NCBI RefSeq assembly: GCF_002879865.1 | Contig: NZ_PNXY01000026.1 | Span: 1 to 64,000 of the forward strand | Direction of reading: 5' to 3' | Origin: Paraburkholderia rhynchosiae | GTDB lineage: Bacteria > Pseudomonadota > Gammaproteobacteria > Burkholderiales > Burkholderiaceae | Length of the DNA stretch: 64,000 nt | Shown: positions 18,029-24,364 of the stretch, piece after piece | Layout of the letters: each line of letters starts with the position of its first letter | Numbering within the stretch: the stretch's first letter is position 1 | The notes under the pieces: generated by a model | What the model saw: only the letters and a program-made list of their open reading frames with translations | Told to the model about the DNA's origin: nothing | Database searches by the model: none | Program-made: the position numbers and the translations under genes

Positions 18029-18270
18029 GCGGCCCTCCGGATCGGCATGAGAGGCGGACGCTCGGTGTTCGCGCTGCTGGTCGCGGGCCCGACGCCGGCG
18101 CGTTTGGCCTGCAACCCTTCGAACGCCGCCCAGGTGAGGATGATACGCCCGTCCGCGCGTTGCACTGGCGTGATGCCGAAATGACGCTCGAACCACGCAG
18201 CCTGCGCGCTGTGACGCTTCTTGCCGGTTACGTCGATGAGATCCTGATCGGACATTAGTCGGGTATCCAT
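18025..18270 (-). CDS. DUF4224 domain protein (integrase-associated)
   Basis: 81 residues from ATG 18270. The segment LMSDQDLIDVTGKKRHSAQ and the following WFERHFGI match the DUF4224 pattern of small phage proteins encoded just before integrases. It may act as a recombination directionality factor, but that is inference from position. It overlaps the integrase start by 3 bases and follows the ASCH-like gene by 2 bases. Confidence 0.75.
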   Translation of the reverse strand: MDTRLMSDQDLIDVTGKKRHSAQAAWFERHFGITPVQRADGRIILTWAAFEGLQAKRAGVGPATSSANTERPPLMPIRRAA

Positions 18271-18272
18271 GC

Positions 18273-18998
18273 TCACTCCGCAACTCTCTTGAATTCGACG
18301 ATCCACACCCACGGGTTCGTGTCCCAGCCGTAGCCGCGCGCAGCGTTCAGGCTGTCCCATGAGTTCCGGTATCGCTTCGCGTGCGTGTCGCATTTCCTGC
18401 AATCGGTGTCCGGCATTACGCCGAGATTCGGCCCGATTGCGTCATATAGACGTGTGCCGCCGCACTGCGGACAGATGCTCCAATCGTGTTCGTCGCGCTC
18501 GGCGTCAGGAGACTCGACGCCCTCGGCGAGCGCATCCTGCTCGCTGATGTCCTGCAACCGCTCCACGCGCACGCCAGTGATTTCGAGCGTGATGCGCGAA
18601 CAATCGCGCGGCATGTGGATCGATGGGATGCGTCCAAATTTGCGCGCCCACGGCCTGATCTCGGCGGCCCGGTATTCCTTTCCGTGCCACTCGTCGTCAT
18701 AAACCACGCACGGCTGATCACCATAGCCAGGCGCATCGCAGCCCCAGAACGATTCGCGCACCCAGAGTCGGTCGCCGGGCTCACCATAGGGACACGGCAC
18801 TCGCTGTATGCGCTCATGGACTTCGTGCCCGGGGCCGTCGCCATGTAGCCACGATAGCTCGGCCAAACCACGATCGTCGCAGTCGACACTCAGACTTGGC
18901 CCGGATGCCTGCTTGAGAATTCGTCGCGTCTGCGTCTTGCTGCCGTCGAGCAGCGCGCGCACCATGGCGCCGCTAAAAAGGATCGGTCTTTCTTTCAT
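18273..18998 (-). CDS. ASCH/PUA-like phage protein (putative)
   Basis: 241 residues. The layout resembles phage ASCH-like proteins: KERPILFSGAMVRALLDGSKTQTRRI, PYGEPGDRLWVRESFW, PSIHMPRDCSRITLEITGVRVERLQDI, and a C-terminal NPWVWIVEFKRV. A CPQCGG...CRKC pair in the C-terminal third could hold zinc. ASCH folds bind RNA or nucleotides; no activity is established here. It overlaps the upstream DUF5131 gene by 4 bases (ATGA), so the two are translated together. Confidence 0.6.
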   Translation of the reverse strand: MKERPILFSGAMVRALLDGSKTQTRRILKQASGPSLSVDCDDRGLAELSWLHGDGPGHEVHERIQRVPCPYGEPGDRLWVRESFWGCDAPGYGDQPCVVYDDEWHGKEYRAAEIRPWARKFGRIPSIHMPRDCSRITLEITGVRVERLQDISEQDALAEGVESPDAERDEHDWSICPQCGGTRLYDAIGPNLGVMPDTDCRKCDTHAKRYRNSWDSLNAARGYGWDTNPWVWIVEFKRVAE

Positions 18999-19957
18999 TC
19001 GACCCCCGGAAATTCGTCGTGCGTACGGCCGTCGAGCTGGCGGCCGGCGGTTTTCTTGCCGACTTTGAATCGCGCGAGTTCGTCGGATTCAGATAGATCT
19101 GGTCTTCCGTCAGGAAAGCTAACGCCGGGTTCAGACCATTCACCCCATTGCTTGAACAGGAAGGGAACACCAGCGTTGGCGCACTGGTCTCGCAGCGAAC
19201 GCGCCCAGTCCGCATGCATCGGCCGCGCGCCTCGGCCGCTTTCGCCACCGACGATTACCCAGTCGATCTTCTCTTCGAGAACTTGGTGAGGCTTCTCTTG
19301 GCGGGGAGATGTGATGCCGTATCCCGTAAGCACATTGACGCGAAGATCCTCGTCCCAGTCTTGCCCGCAAATGGCATCGAGGCGCACGCGCCCTAGGAGC
19401 GGCTCCATCGACAGGAAGCGCACTCGCGCTGGCGCAGCGAGCAGCTTCGGAACGTCGCGGTCGGCCTCTTCCTGGCTGACGATCGTCGCACCGAGCCAGA
19501 CGTTGTTGGGCAGGCTCGGGTTTTCGAGGCATTCCAAGTCAAACCGATACTGAGCCGTCTCGCTAATCATCGACATGACGTTCCCGATCCTCTTCGTGAG
19601 GAGCAGCCAGTCAAGGTTCGGCGTCTGCTCGATTAGATCGAACAGATCGTGGCGCCACGTCGGATCAACGGCGTTGTCGAACACGTCGGCAAGCGACGCG
19701 CAGAATACGCGCTGCCGGCGGCCGTGCGCGGCGAAGAACTCGGCGTGCGTAGTGTTCCATTGCAGCGGCTGGCGCCAGTTCGCCGGCGACGTGCGGCGCC
19801 GTGGCGCTCCGGGCCCCCAATTGATCGCCGTGCCGCCGCCGAAGCGCGCGTTACGCACCTCGGCATAACAATGATCGCAGCCCGGGCCGACCTTCTGGCA
19901 ACCTTCCCACGGATTAAATGTGTGGTCGGTCCACTCGATTTTGCTGTTCTCGCTCAC
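18995..19957 (-). CDS. DUF5131 family protein (phage Gp37/Gp68)
   Basis: 320 residues. The N-terminal block NPWEGCQKVGPGCDHCYAE carries the spaced cysteines typical of this family (reminiscent of metal or Fe-S binding). It is followed by WLLLTKRIGNV and WLGATIVSQEEAD, then WVIVGGESGRGARPMHADW. The family is common in phages and its chemistry is not firmly known. It is the first gene of the four-gene run DUF5131-ASCH-DUF4224-integrase. Confidence 0.8.
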   Translation of the reverse strand: MSENSKIEWTDHTFNPWEGCQKVGPGCDHCYAEVRNARFGGGTAINWGPGAPRRRTSPANWRQPLQWNTTHAEFFAAHGRRQRVFCASLADVFDNAVDPTWRHDLFDLIEQTPNLDWLLLTKRIGNVMSMISETAQYRFDLECLENPSLPNNVWLGATIVSQEEADRDVPKLLAAPARVRFLSMEPLLGRVRLDAICGQDWDEDLRVNVLTGYGITSPRQEKPHQVLEEKIDWVIVGGESGRGARPMHADWARSLRDQCANAGVPFLFKQWGEWSEPGVSFPDGRPDLSESDELARFKVGKKTAGRQLDGRTHDEFPGVE

Positions 19958-20001
19958 AGTGCACCCCTAAAGTTTCTCTGTCCGCTGCCGTCATCGGATT
20001 C

Positions 20002-20250
20002 ATGGACAATGAAAACGAACCCAAATTTGGCCCGGGACATCCGCGCTACCTTGAATCCCAGGCACTGGGGATCAGCGTTGACGCTGTTCGGAAAGCGCAG
20101 GGAAAAAAGAGCCTTAACGACCTGATACCCGGCACGCCCGAATTTGCGATCGCCGAGGAGGAATTCCTGCGCGACGTGCTGCGAGCGTTGGGCGACGATC
20201 CCGATGCGATGGACGATGACGACGAGCTCGGCGTGGGCGCTGCGGGCTAG
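20002..20250 (+). CDS. Hypothetical acidic protein on the opposite strand
   Basis: 82 residues, with a very acidic C-terminus (DDPDAMDDDDELG). It is the only rightward candidate inside the long leftward operon. The reading (GPGHPRYLESQALGISVDAVRKAQG, then PGTPEFAIAEEEFLRDVLRAL) looks like a real protein. The ribosome site is weak and no family is recognised. It lies head to head with the DUF5131 gene and faces the MazG-like gene. Confidence 0.5.
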   Translation: MDNENEPKFGPGHPRYLESQALGISVDAVRKAQGKKSLNDLIPGTPEFAIAEEEFLRDVLRALGDDPDAMDDDDELGVGAAG

Positions 20251-20315
20251 CGGTCTACGCACGATTGGGCTAGGACACTGCCTCAGTCCCCCGCTCTGCG
20301 CGCTGGATGGGGTGG

Positions 20316-20636
20316 TCATGTTTGCACTCCGGATTCGACAAGGCCAAGCGATTGCGAATAGGTGAGGAAGTGCGCGACCTTTGCCAGCTTCGTGGCAATG
20401 GCCACGTGATCCGGCGAACCAATGTCAAACCAGAATTCACCGTTCGACACTTCGCCAAGGCGATGCACCATGGCGAGCAGGTCATTCAGTTCACCATACA
20501 CGCGCTCGGCGTTTGTCTCAGCGCGGCCCGGCTGAATCTCGCTGAGACCGAAGTGCGCTGTCTTGAGCGCGATCTGTGCGACTTCCGATGCTTCCTCGGC
20601 GATCTTGACGAGGAAATACTGCGGCAGGGTCATCAT
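20316..20636 (-). CDS. Small MazG-like protein (putative NTP pyrophosphohydrolase)
   Basis: 106 residues, helical. EEASE (14-18) and ELND (49-52) match the EExxE...ExxD metal-binding pattern of MazG/dUTPase-type all-alpha pyrophosphatases, though the spacing (30 residues) is a little long. It may cleave (d)NTPs. The second half has no clear motif. It is transcribed with the neighbours of the leftward operon. Function is moderately sure only. Confidence 0.55.
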   Translation of the reverse strand: MMTLPQYFLVKIAEEASEVAQIALKTAHFGLSEIQPGRAETNAERVYGELNDLLAMVHRLGEVSNGEFWFDIGSPDHVAIATKLAKVAHFLTYSQSLGLVESGVQT

Positions 20637-20642
20637 GTCGGG

Positions 20643-20891
20643 TCAGCCTGCAATTTTGTGCTGCGTTACACCGGTGATTCCCCTCGGCAAATCCTTGTTG
20701 TCGGCAATGAAGCCTGTGCCCTTGCCACCGGTAACCTTGAGGTGATCTACCTCGACCTTCGCGGAGTTGATGATTACCTGAGCTACCTCGGCCACAGCCT
20801 TGGCACGCTCGATATCCATCGGATTTTCTTTGTCGTTGAGCGCTTCCAGCGTGGCAAACAGATGGGTGCGCAGTTCGTCAATCGTTGCCAT
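20643..20891 (-). CDS. Hypothetical phage protein
   Basis: 82 residues; the N-terminal half is helical (MATIDELRTHLFATLEALND, IERAKAVAEVAQVIINSAK) and the C-terminal part is Gly-rich. GGAAG precedes the ATG at 20891. It overlaps the end of the HNH gene by 14 bases. No family recognised. Confidence 0.65.
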   Translation of the reverse strand: MATIDELRTHLFATLEALNDKENPMDIERAKAVAEVAQVIINSAKVEVDHLKVTGGKGTGFIADNKDLPRGITGVTQHKIAG

Positions 20892-21525
20892 TGATCTTCC
20901 TTGTCAAAACGCCCTTAAGGTGAATTACCTCTTTCAATTCGGGCGGCAGGTTGTGAACGGAATTGCGTGCCATCAGCTCGCGCTTCGTGATCAGTTCCAA
21001 GTTATCCAACACAACGTTGGACTTGTCCCGATCCTTGAATACGACTGCATGTCCATTGGGAATCGGACCGTGCGCATCCACCCACAGCTTTTTATGGAGG
21101 AAAACCCAGTCCTTCATCTGGTTTCCCGTTTCGGACACCTTGACCTGCAGATAGCCGCCCTGGCTATCGCGAAGACTTCCGATTGGCATCCAGTTGAGCG
21201 GCTTTTGACCAGCCTTGAACGACGTGCGACTGCCGGTGCCGGGACGCCTCGTACCCCGGTTGTGGCTCGGCATACCCTTATAGAAACGGGTCCCGGCGCC
21301 TCGATCGCCGGTAGTTCGACCTGATTCAGAGGCCGCAAAGAAGGCCTCACTCTTCTTCAGGCCGAGCTTAGCGACGCGACCCCGGATAGAAATCAACGAT
21401 CGACCAATAACTGCCACCAGATCTTCAGCACGTTCATTCGGATAGCGAGCCTTGAGAATGGCATCCTGTTCCGGCGACCACAACACGCGCGGTGGTCTGG
21501 TCGATCCGGGCTTTCGCTTCGTCAT
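20878..21525 (-). CDS. HNH endonuclease with N-terminal Myb/SANT-like DNA-binding region
   Basis: 215 residues. Residues about 14-57 look like a Myb/SANT-type DNA-binding helix set (LWSPEQDAILKARYPN, RSLISIRGRVAKLGL). The C-terminal half is an HNH_3-type nuclease: LHKKLWVDAHGPIPNGHAVVF, then DNLELITKRELMARN. It overlaps the reverse transcriptase stop by 4 bases (ATGA) behind a GGAGG site, so it is translationally coupled to the DGR. It may be a homing endonuclease, or may assist DNA cleavage at the DGR; the second idea is speculation. Confidence 0.8.
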   Translation of the reverse strand: MTKRKPGSTRPPRVLWSPEQDAILKARYPNERAEDLVAVIGRSLISIRGRVAKLGLKKSEAFFAASESGRTTGDRGAGTRFYKGMPSHNRGTRRPGTGSRTSFKAGQKPLNWMPIGSLRDSQGGYLQVKVSETGNQMKDWVFLHKKLWVDAHGPIPNGHAVVFKDRDKSNVVLDNLELITKRELMARNSVHNLPPELKEVIHLKGVLTRKINGND

Positions 21526-22646
21526 ATCGAACCTCCGCGAAAGGTCTTGGTCAAGGCGTGACTCACCGCGTGCCCGCGATCGCGAATAACGTTCGCTAGC
21601 TGCGCCCGGTCATGGTGACTCGACGGTGCCTGCCGCAGCAGACCGAAGTAGCTGTTCGCCAAGACATACACGTCTGTATCCGGCGCGGCCGCGACGCGGC
21701 GCATACCTTCGTTCGCCGTGCGGCGCCGCGTCGAGCGGCTCCACGGTTTGATGACTTGACCTACGAAATCGACGCCACGCGAGACCGGCTGAAGGATCGT
21801 TTTACGCGGGTTCAGTCGCACGCCCAGCGTCGCCGGCAGGAACGCATCCACGTCGCGCAGGGCGGCGTTCAGCCAGTCGGTGGACTCGTGCAGGAAGAGG
21901 AAGTCATCGACGTAGCGGATGTAGTGACGAGCGCCGATAACGTGCTTCGCGCGCTGGTCGAGCACGTCGAGGTAGACGTTCGCGAAGAATTGCGACGACA
22001 GGTTGCCGATCGGCAAGCCCAAGTGAGCCGGCTGGTTCATCAGGCGCTTATGCGGCGGCACCATCGCGATCAATGACCGGTCGCCTCGCAAGTCAAAGTT
22101 CTCGCGCGGGTCGTGGAACAGGACAGTCTCGGCGAGGGCCATCCACCACGGCTCGCTGATCTTGCGGGCGAGCAGCTCGCGCAGGATCGTCTTGTCGATG
22201 CTGACGAAGAAGTTGGCAAGATCACACTTCAGGTAGTGCGCCGGCCGGCTCCAGTTTTGCGTGATGCTGCGAATCTTCGATTCGAGGCGCTGCGCTGCGT
22301 AGAGCGTGCCGCGTCCGACGATGCAGGCGCAGCTATCGGCGATGAACGAACGCTCGAACCGCGGGCCGATACGGTTGTACAGCAGATGGTGCACAATGCG
22401 ATCGCGGAAATCTGCTGCCCACACTTCTCGCGGCTTCGGGCGCGTCACCACAAAACAGATGGAGCGGCCCGGAGCGTAGCTACCGCCGACAAGATCGTCG
22501 TATAGATGACGAAGATTCCGCTCGAGGTTCGCCTCGAACGTCAGCGCGCTAGCACTGTTGCGCTTCGTGCGCCGGCAGTCGAGATACGCCTCGACCAGCT
22601 CTGTAAAAGTGAAATCATCCTGCGCGTTCCAATCTGCGGACGGCAC
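21522..22646 (-). CDS. DGR-type reverse transcriptase
   Basis: 374 residues if started at GTG 22646. RT motifs in order: first catalytic Asp142 in YLKCDLANFFVSID, the DGR-type motif GLPIGNLSSQ (210-219, the SQ variant that marks DGR enzymes), and RYVDDFLF with catalytic YVDD (245-248). The thumb region SRGVDFVGQ follows. It should copy the TR RNA into adenine-mutagenised cDNA that replaces the VRs. The start is uncertain: the frame is open to 22967, with ATGs at 22727, 22817 (behind GAGG) and 22871 (overlapping the avd stop). Those longer forms would read through the TR. No ATG follows until deep inside the RT domain. Confidence 0.93.
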   Translation of the reverse strand: MPSADWNAQDDFTFTELVEAYLDCRRTKRNSASALTFEANLERNLRHLYDDLVGGSYAPGRSICFVVTRPKPREVWAADFRDRIVHHLLYNRIGPRFERSFIADSCACIVGRGTLYAAQRLESKIRSITQNWSRPAHYLKCDLANFFVSIDKTILRELLARKISEPWWMALAETVLFHDPRENFDLRGDRSLIAMVPPHKRLMNQPAHLGLPIGNLSSQFFANVYLDVLDQRAKHVIGARHYIRYVDDFLFLHESTDWLNAALRDVDAFLPATLGVRLNPRKTILQPVSRGVDFVGQVIKPWSRSTRRRTANEGMRRVAAAPDTDVYVLANSYFGLLRQAPSSHHDRAQLANVIRDRGHAVSHALTKTFRGGSI

Positions 22647-22719
22647 GCGCGCGGAGCGCGTTGTTCTTGTGGTTGTTGTTCTGGTTACCGTTGTTGAAGT
22701 TCTGATACCAGGCCCAACC
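22631..22719 (-). repeat. DGR template repeat (TR)
   Basis: 89 bp. On the minus strand it contains nine AAC codons in the target reading frame (residues W-A-W-Y-Q-N-F-N-N-G-N-Q-N-N-N-H-K-N-N), then an adenine-free GC block (22635-22658). AAC codons are the usual DGR design, because changing A at the first two positions gives many amino acids and no stop. It lies between avd and the core of the RT gene. Its 3' end overlaps the GTG at 22646. Confidence 0.95.
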
Positions 22720-22863
22720 GCATCCATCGTGCTATCTACGTCGCCCGGCCGATCGCTCAGCGGGGAAACTGCGCCGGACCGTTCCGCACGCCGGCGGGTG
22801 GTTTCCGTGGTGCGCATGGCGGTGGCCTCGTGAGCCAGCGGCACGACCAGATTGAAAGATCGC

Positions 22864-23238
22864 TCAGTCATGACGGCCTTGGCCTCCATGAAGCGGGCGA
22901 TTTGCGGCGCGACGCCATCCAGTTGCCTGCTTGCCGATGCTCGTGCTGAGTTCCACGGCTTTGGCATATCCGCCGCGCGAGATCAGGCGCTTGTCCATCG
23001 CGAGACGAACCAGCAGCTCGATCACCTGCAGCCGCTCAAGCAACTCCATCAGATGCGTCTCCTTGTTCGAAGCCACATTGGCGCGAAACACGAGTACCGT
23101 TATCTCGATGCACTCGGCGCTGATCTTCTCGCCGATCGAGCGCTTGAAGTCGCGCTGCATGTTCTTTACGAGGTCGGTCACGACGTCGAGCATGTCGTAA
23201 GCGACCTTATAAATTGGCAGTTGGGTATGGATGGCCAT
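22864..23238 (-). CDS. avd: Accessory variability determinant (Avd), four-helix bundle protein
   Basis: 124 residues, nearly all helical and basic: LPIYKVAYDMLDVVTDLVKN, RDFKRSIGEKISAECIEITV, HLMELLERLQVIELLVRLAM, DKRLISRGGYAKAVELSTSIG and KQATGWRRA. This is the S23-like four-helix bundle of DGR Avd proteins, which form pentamers, bind nucleic acid and the RT, and are needed for retrohoming. It begins 17 bp after target 1 and is followed by the TR. No strong ribosome site is seen. Confidence 0.9.
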   Translation of the reverse strand: MAIHTQLPIYKVAYDMLDVVTDLVKNMQRDFKRSIGEKISAECIEITVLVFRANVASNKETHLMELLERLQVIELLVRLAMDKRLISRGGYAKAVELSTSIGKQATGWRRAANRPLHGGQGRHD

Positions 23239-23255
23239 GCTGAAGAATGACTAAA

Positions 23256-23714
23256 TTACTGAAGGATTAATCTGCGGACGGCACGCGCGCGGAGCGCGTG
23301 GTACTTGTGGCCGTTGAGCTGGCCACCGGTGCTGAAGGTCTGACACCAGGCCCAACCTGACTCCTTCTCGTGCTGCTCGCCGGACCAGTAATAAGAGGAC
23401 TGGAACTCGCTCTTCAGGTTGGCGAAGAGAAGAGATTGCTCGCGCCGGGTGGGCAGCGCACCGCCTTGCTCCTGTGCCCACTTGCCGGCCGCAACCCAGT
23501 CCATGCTCTCGGCTTCACCTGGGAGCAGGACCAAGTGATAATCGGGCTCGCCGTTCTCGCCGACGATCAATCCTGCGTAGCGCTCGCTGGGCGAGAGAGT
23601 GATCGTCGCAGCGTTGACGACGTACTCGGTCGTCGCAGCCTGCTTCTCGAAAGCCGCGATCATGTCGGCAACCTTCGTGTGCTCGGCCTTGATGGCCTCA
23701 AGCGTGATCGTCAT
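23256..23714 (-). CDS. DGR target protein 1 (carries VR1)
   Basis: 152 residues from ATG 23714 behind ATGGAGCG. It has an N-terminal helical stretch of about 30 residues (LEAIKAEHTKVADMIAAFEK), then a domain shared with target 2: YAGLIVGENGE, LVLLPGEAES, GGALPTRREQSLLFANL, YYWSGEQ, GWAW, ending RARAVRRL. The LPTRxEQ...YWS...RAVR pattern is that of DUF1566/Lcl-type C-type-lectin-like domains used as DGR displays. VR1 codes the last variable loop. Template-derived residues there are C, T, S, T, G, L, N, G, Y and H. No signal peptide is present, and the ligand is unknown. Confidence 0.88.
   Translation of the reverse strand: MTITLEAIKAEHTKVADMIAAFEKQAATTEYVVNAATITLSPSERYAGLIVGENGEPDYHLVLLPGEAESMDWVAAGKWAQEQGGALPTRREQSLLFANLKSEFQSSYYWSGEQHEKESGWAWCQTFSTGGQLNGHKYHALRARAVRRLILQ
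23269..23357 (-). repeat. DGR variable repeat 1 (VR1)
   Basis: 89 bp aligned without gaps to the TR. 12 substitutions are all at TR adenines: one in TAT (giving TGT) and eleven in AAC codons. The adenine-free 3' block is identical. It ends 13 bp before the target 1 stop. Confidence 0.95.
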
Positions 23715-23743
23715 GTGAGACGCTCCATGAAATGGATAAATGG

Positions 23744-24109
23744 TTAAATGGACAATCTGCGGACGGCACGCGCGCGGAGCGCGTGGCCCTTGTGGCTGCT
23801 GATCTGGCCACCGTAGTAGAAGTCCTGATACCAGGCCCAACCGTCATAGTCAGGATCGGCGTCCGGCGTGTTTGACCAGTAAGCGGCCTGCTGAAACTGA
23901 TCGCGGAAGTTCGCGAACAACATTGCCTGCTCGACCCGCGTCGGCAGATCTCCACCGATGCTCTTCGCCCATGCCAGTTGGTCGGACCACGATGCACGCT
24001 CGTTGTCGCCGGGCAGCAGGACGATGTGTTGAACGTCGCCGTTCTTGTCGCCGATCGAGCCTACGTACACTTCGCCTTCGGACAGCGGGGGAATCTGAAG
24101 TTGTTGCAT
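23744..24109 (-). CDS. DGR target protein 2 (carries VR2)
   Basis: 121 residues behind a strong AGGAGAGG site. It is a paralogue of target 1 without the helical N-terminus: YVGSIGDKNGD, HIVLLPGDNE, GGDLPTRVEQAMLFANF, AAYWSNTP, GWAWYQDF, ending RARAVRRLSI. The predicted domain is C-type-lectin-like (DUF1566 style). VR2 sets residues D, Y, Y, G, I, S, S, G and H at the template Asn positions. It is the first gene of the DGR and 29 bp before target 1. It has no membrane or export signal. Whether it is part of the virion is unknown. Confidence 0.88.
   Translation of the reverse strand: MQQLQIPPLSEGEVYVGSIGDKNGDVQHIVLLPGDNERASWSDQLAWAKSIGGDLPTRVEQAMLFANFRDQFQQAAYWSNTPDADPDYDGWAWYQDFYYGGQISSHKGHALRARAVRRLSI
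23754..23842 (-). repeat. DGR variable repeat 2 (VR2)
   Basis: 89 bp aligned without gaps to the TR. 11 substitutions all lie at TR adenines within the nine AAC codons. Every one of those codons is changed. One more matching base extends on each side compared with VR1. It ends 10 bp before the target 2 stop. Confidence 0.95.
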
Positions 24110-24175
24110 TGCCTCTCCTGTTCGGTAAAAAGAGCGGCCGGGAATGCGCCGCTTTCAACACACACCACGCTCTGG

Positions 24176-24364
24176 TCAGCGTGGCGACACGCTCAGTTGC
24201 GCGTCGAGCGCGCGAATTCGATGTACCACTCGTTCCGGTAACGCAATTGCCTGACCGCCGTGCAGCGCGGCGAACGCGGGCCGCAGGATCTCGCGGTCAG
24301 TCGGTGGAAGGTCCGCATGCTCTAGCCGCTTGAGCGCTTCGAATAGCGGTTCGTTCGTCGTCAC
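24176..24364 (-). CDS. Hypothetical small phage protein
   Basis: 62 residues from a GTG at 24364 behind GGAGG, overlapping the previous stop (GTGA). Helical, with LPPTDREILRPAFAAL and IALPERVVHRIRALDAQL. It lies 66 bp before the DGR target 2 gene. No family recognised. Confidence 0.65.
   Translation of the reverse strand: MTTNEPLFEALKRLEHADLPPTDREILRPAFAALHGGQAIALPERVVHRIRALDAQLSVSPR

Larger units (their letters stand above)
21522..24109 (-). mobile_element. Diversity-generating retroelement (target 2, target 1, avd, TR, RT)
   Basis: All core parts lie in one orientation: a target gene with VR2, a target gene with VR1, Avd, an 89-bp template repeat and a DGR-class reverse transcriptase. This is the order of the BPP-1 element. 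VR-TR mismatches fall only on template adenines (11 of 11 and 12 of 12). The cassette is inside the leftward early operon of the prophage. Confidence 0.95.

Noticed and set aside
17174..18184. 336-codon plus-strand frame in the integrase region
   Set aside because: The opposite strand encodes the integrase with the R...K...R-H-Y residues; this is its shadow.
21522..22646. Group II intron or retron RT
   Set aside because: No intron RNA domains or maturase part is seen, and no msr/msd-like structure. The SQ motif, Avd and TR/VR show a DGR.
22631..23842. Three similar 89-bp sequences as an insertion-sequence or CRISPR-type repeat
   Set aside because: Spacing is irregular and mismatches are limited to adenines of one copy, with an RT nearby. 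This is TR/VR, not CRISPR or IS ends.
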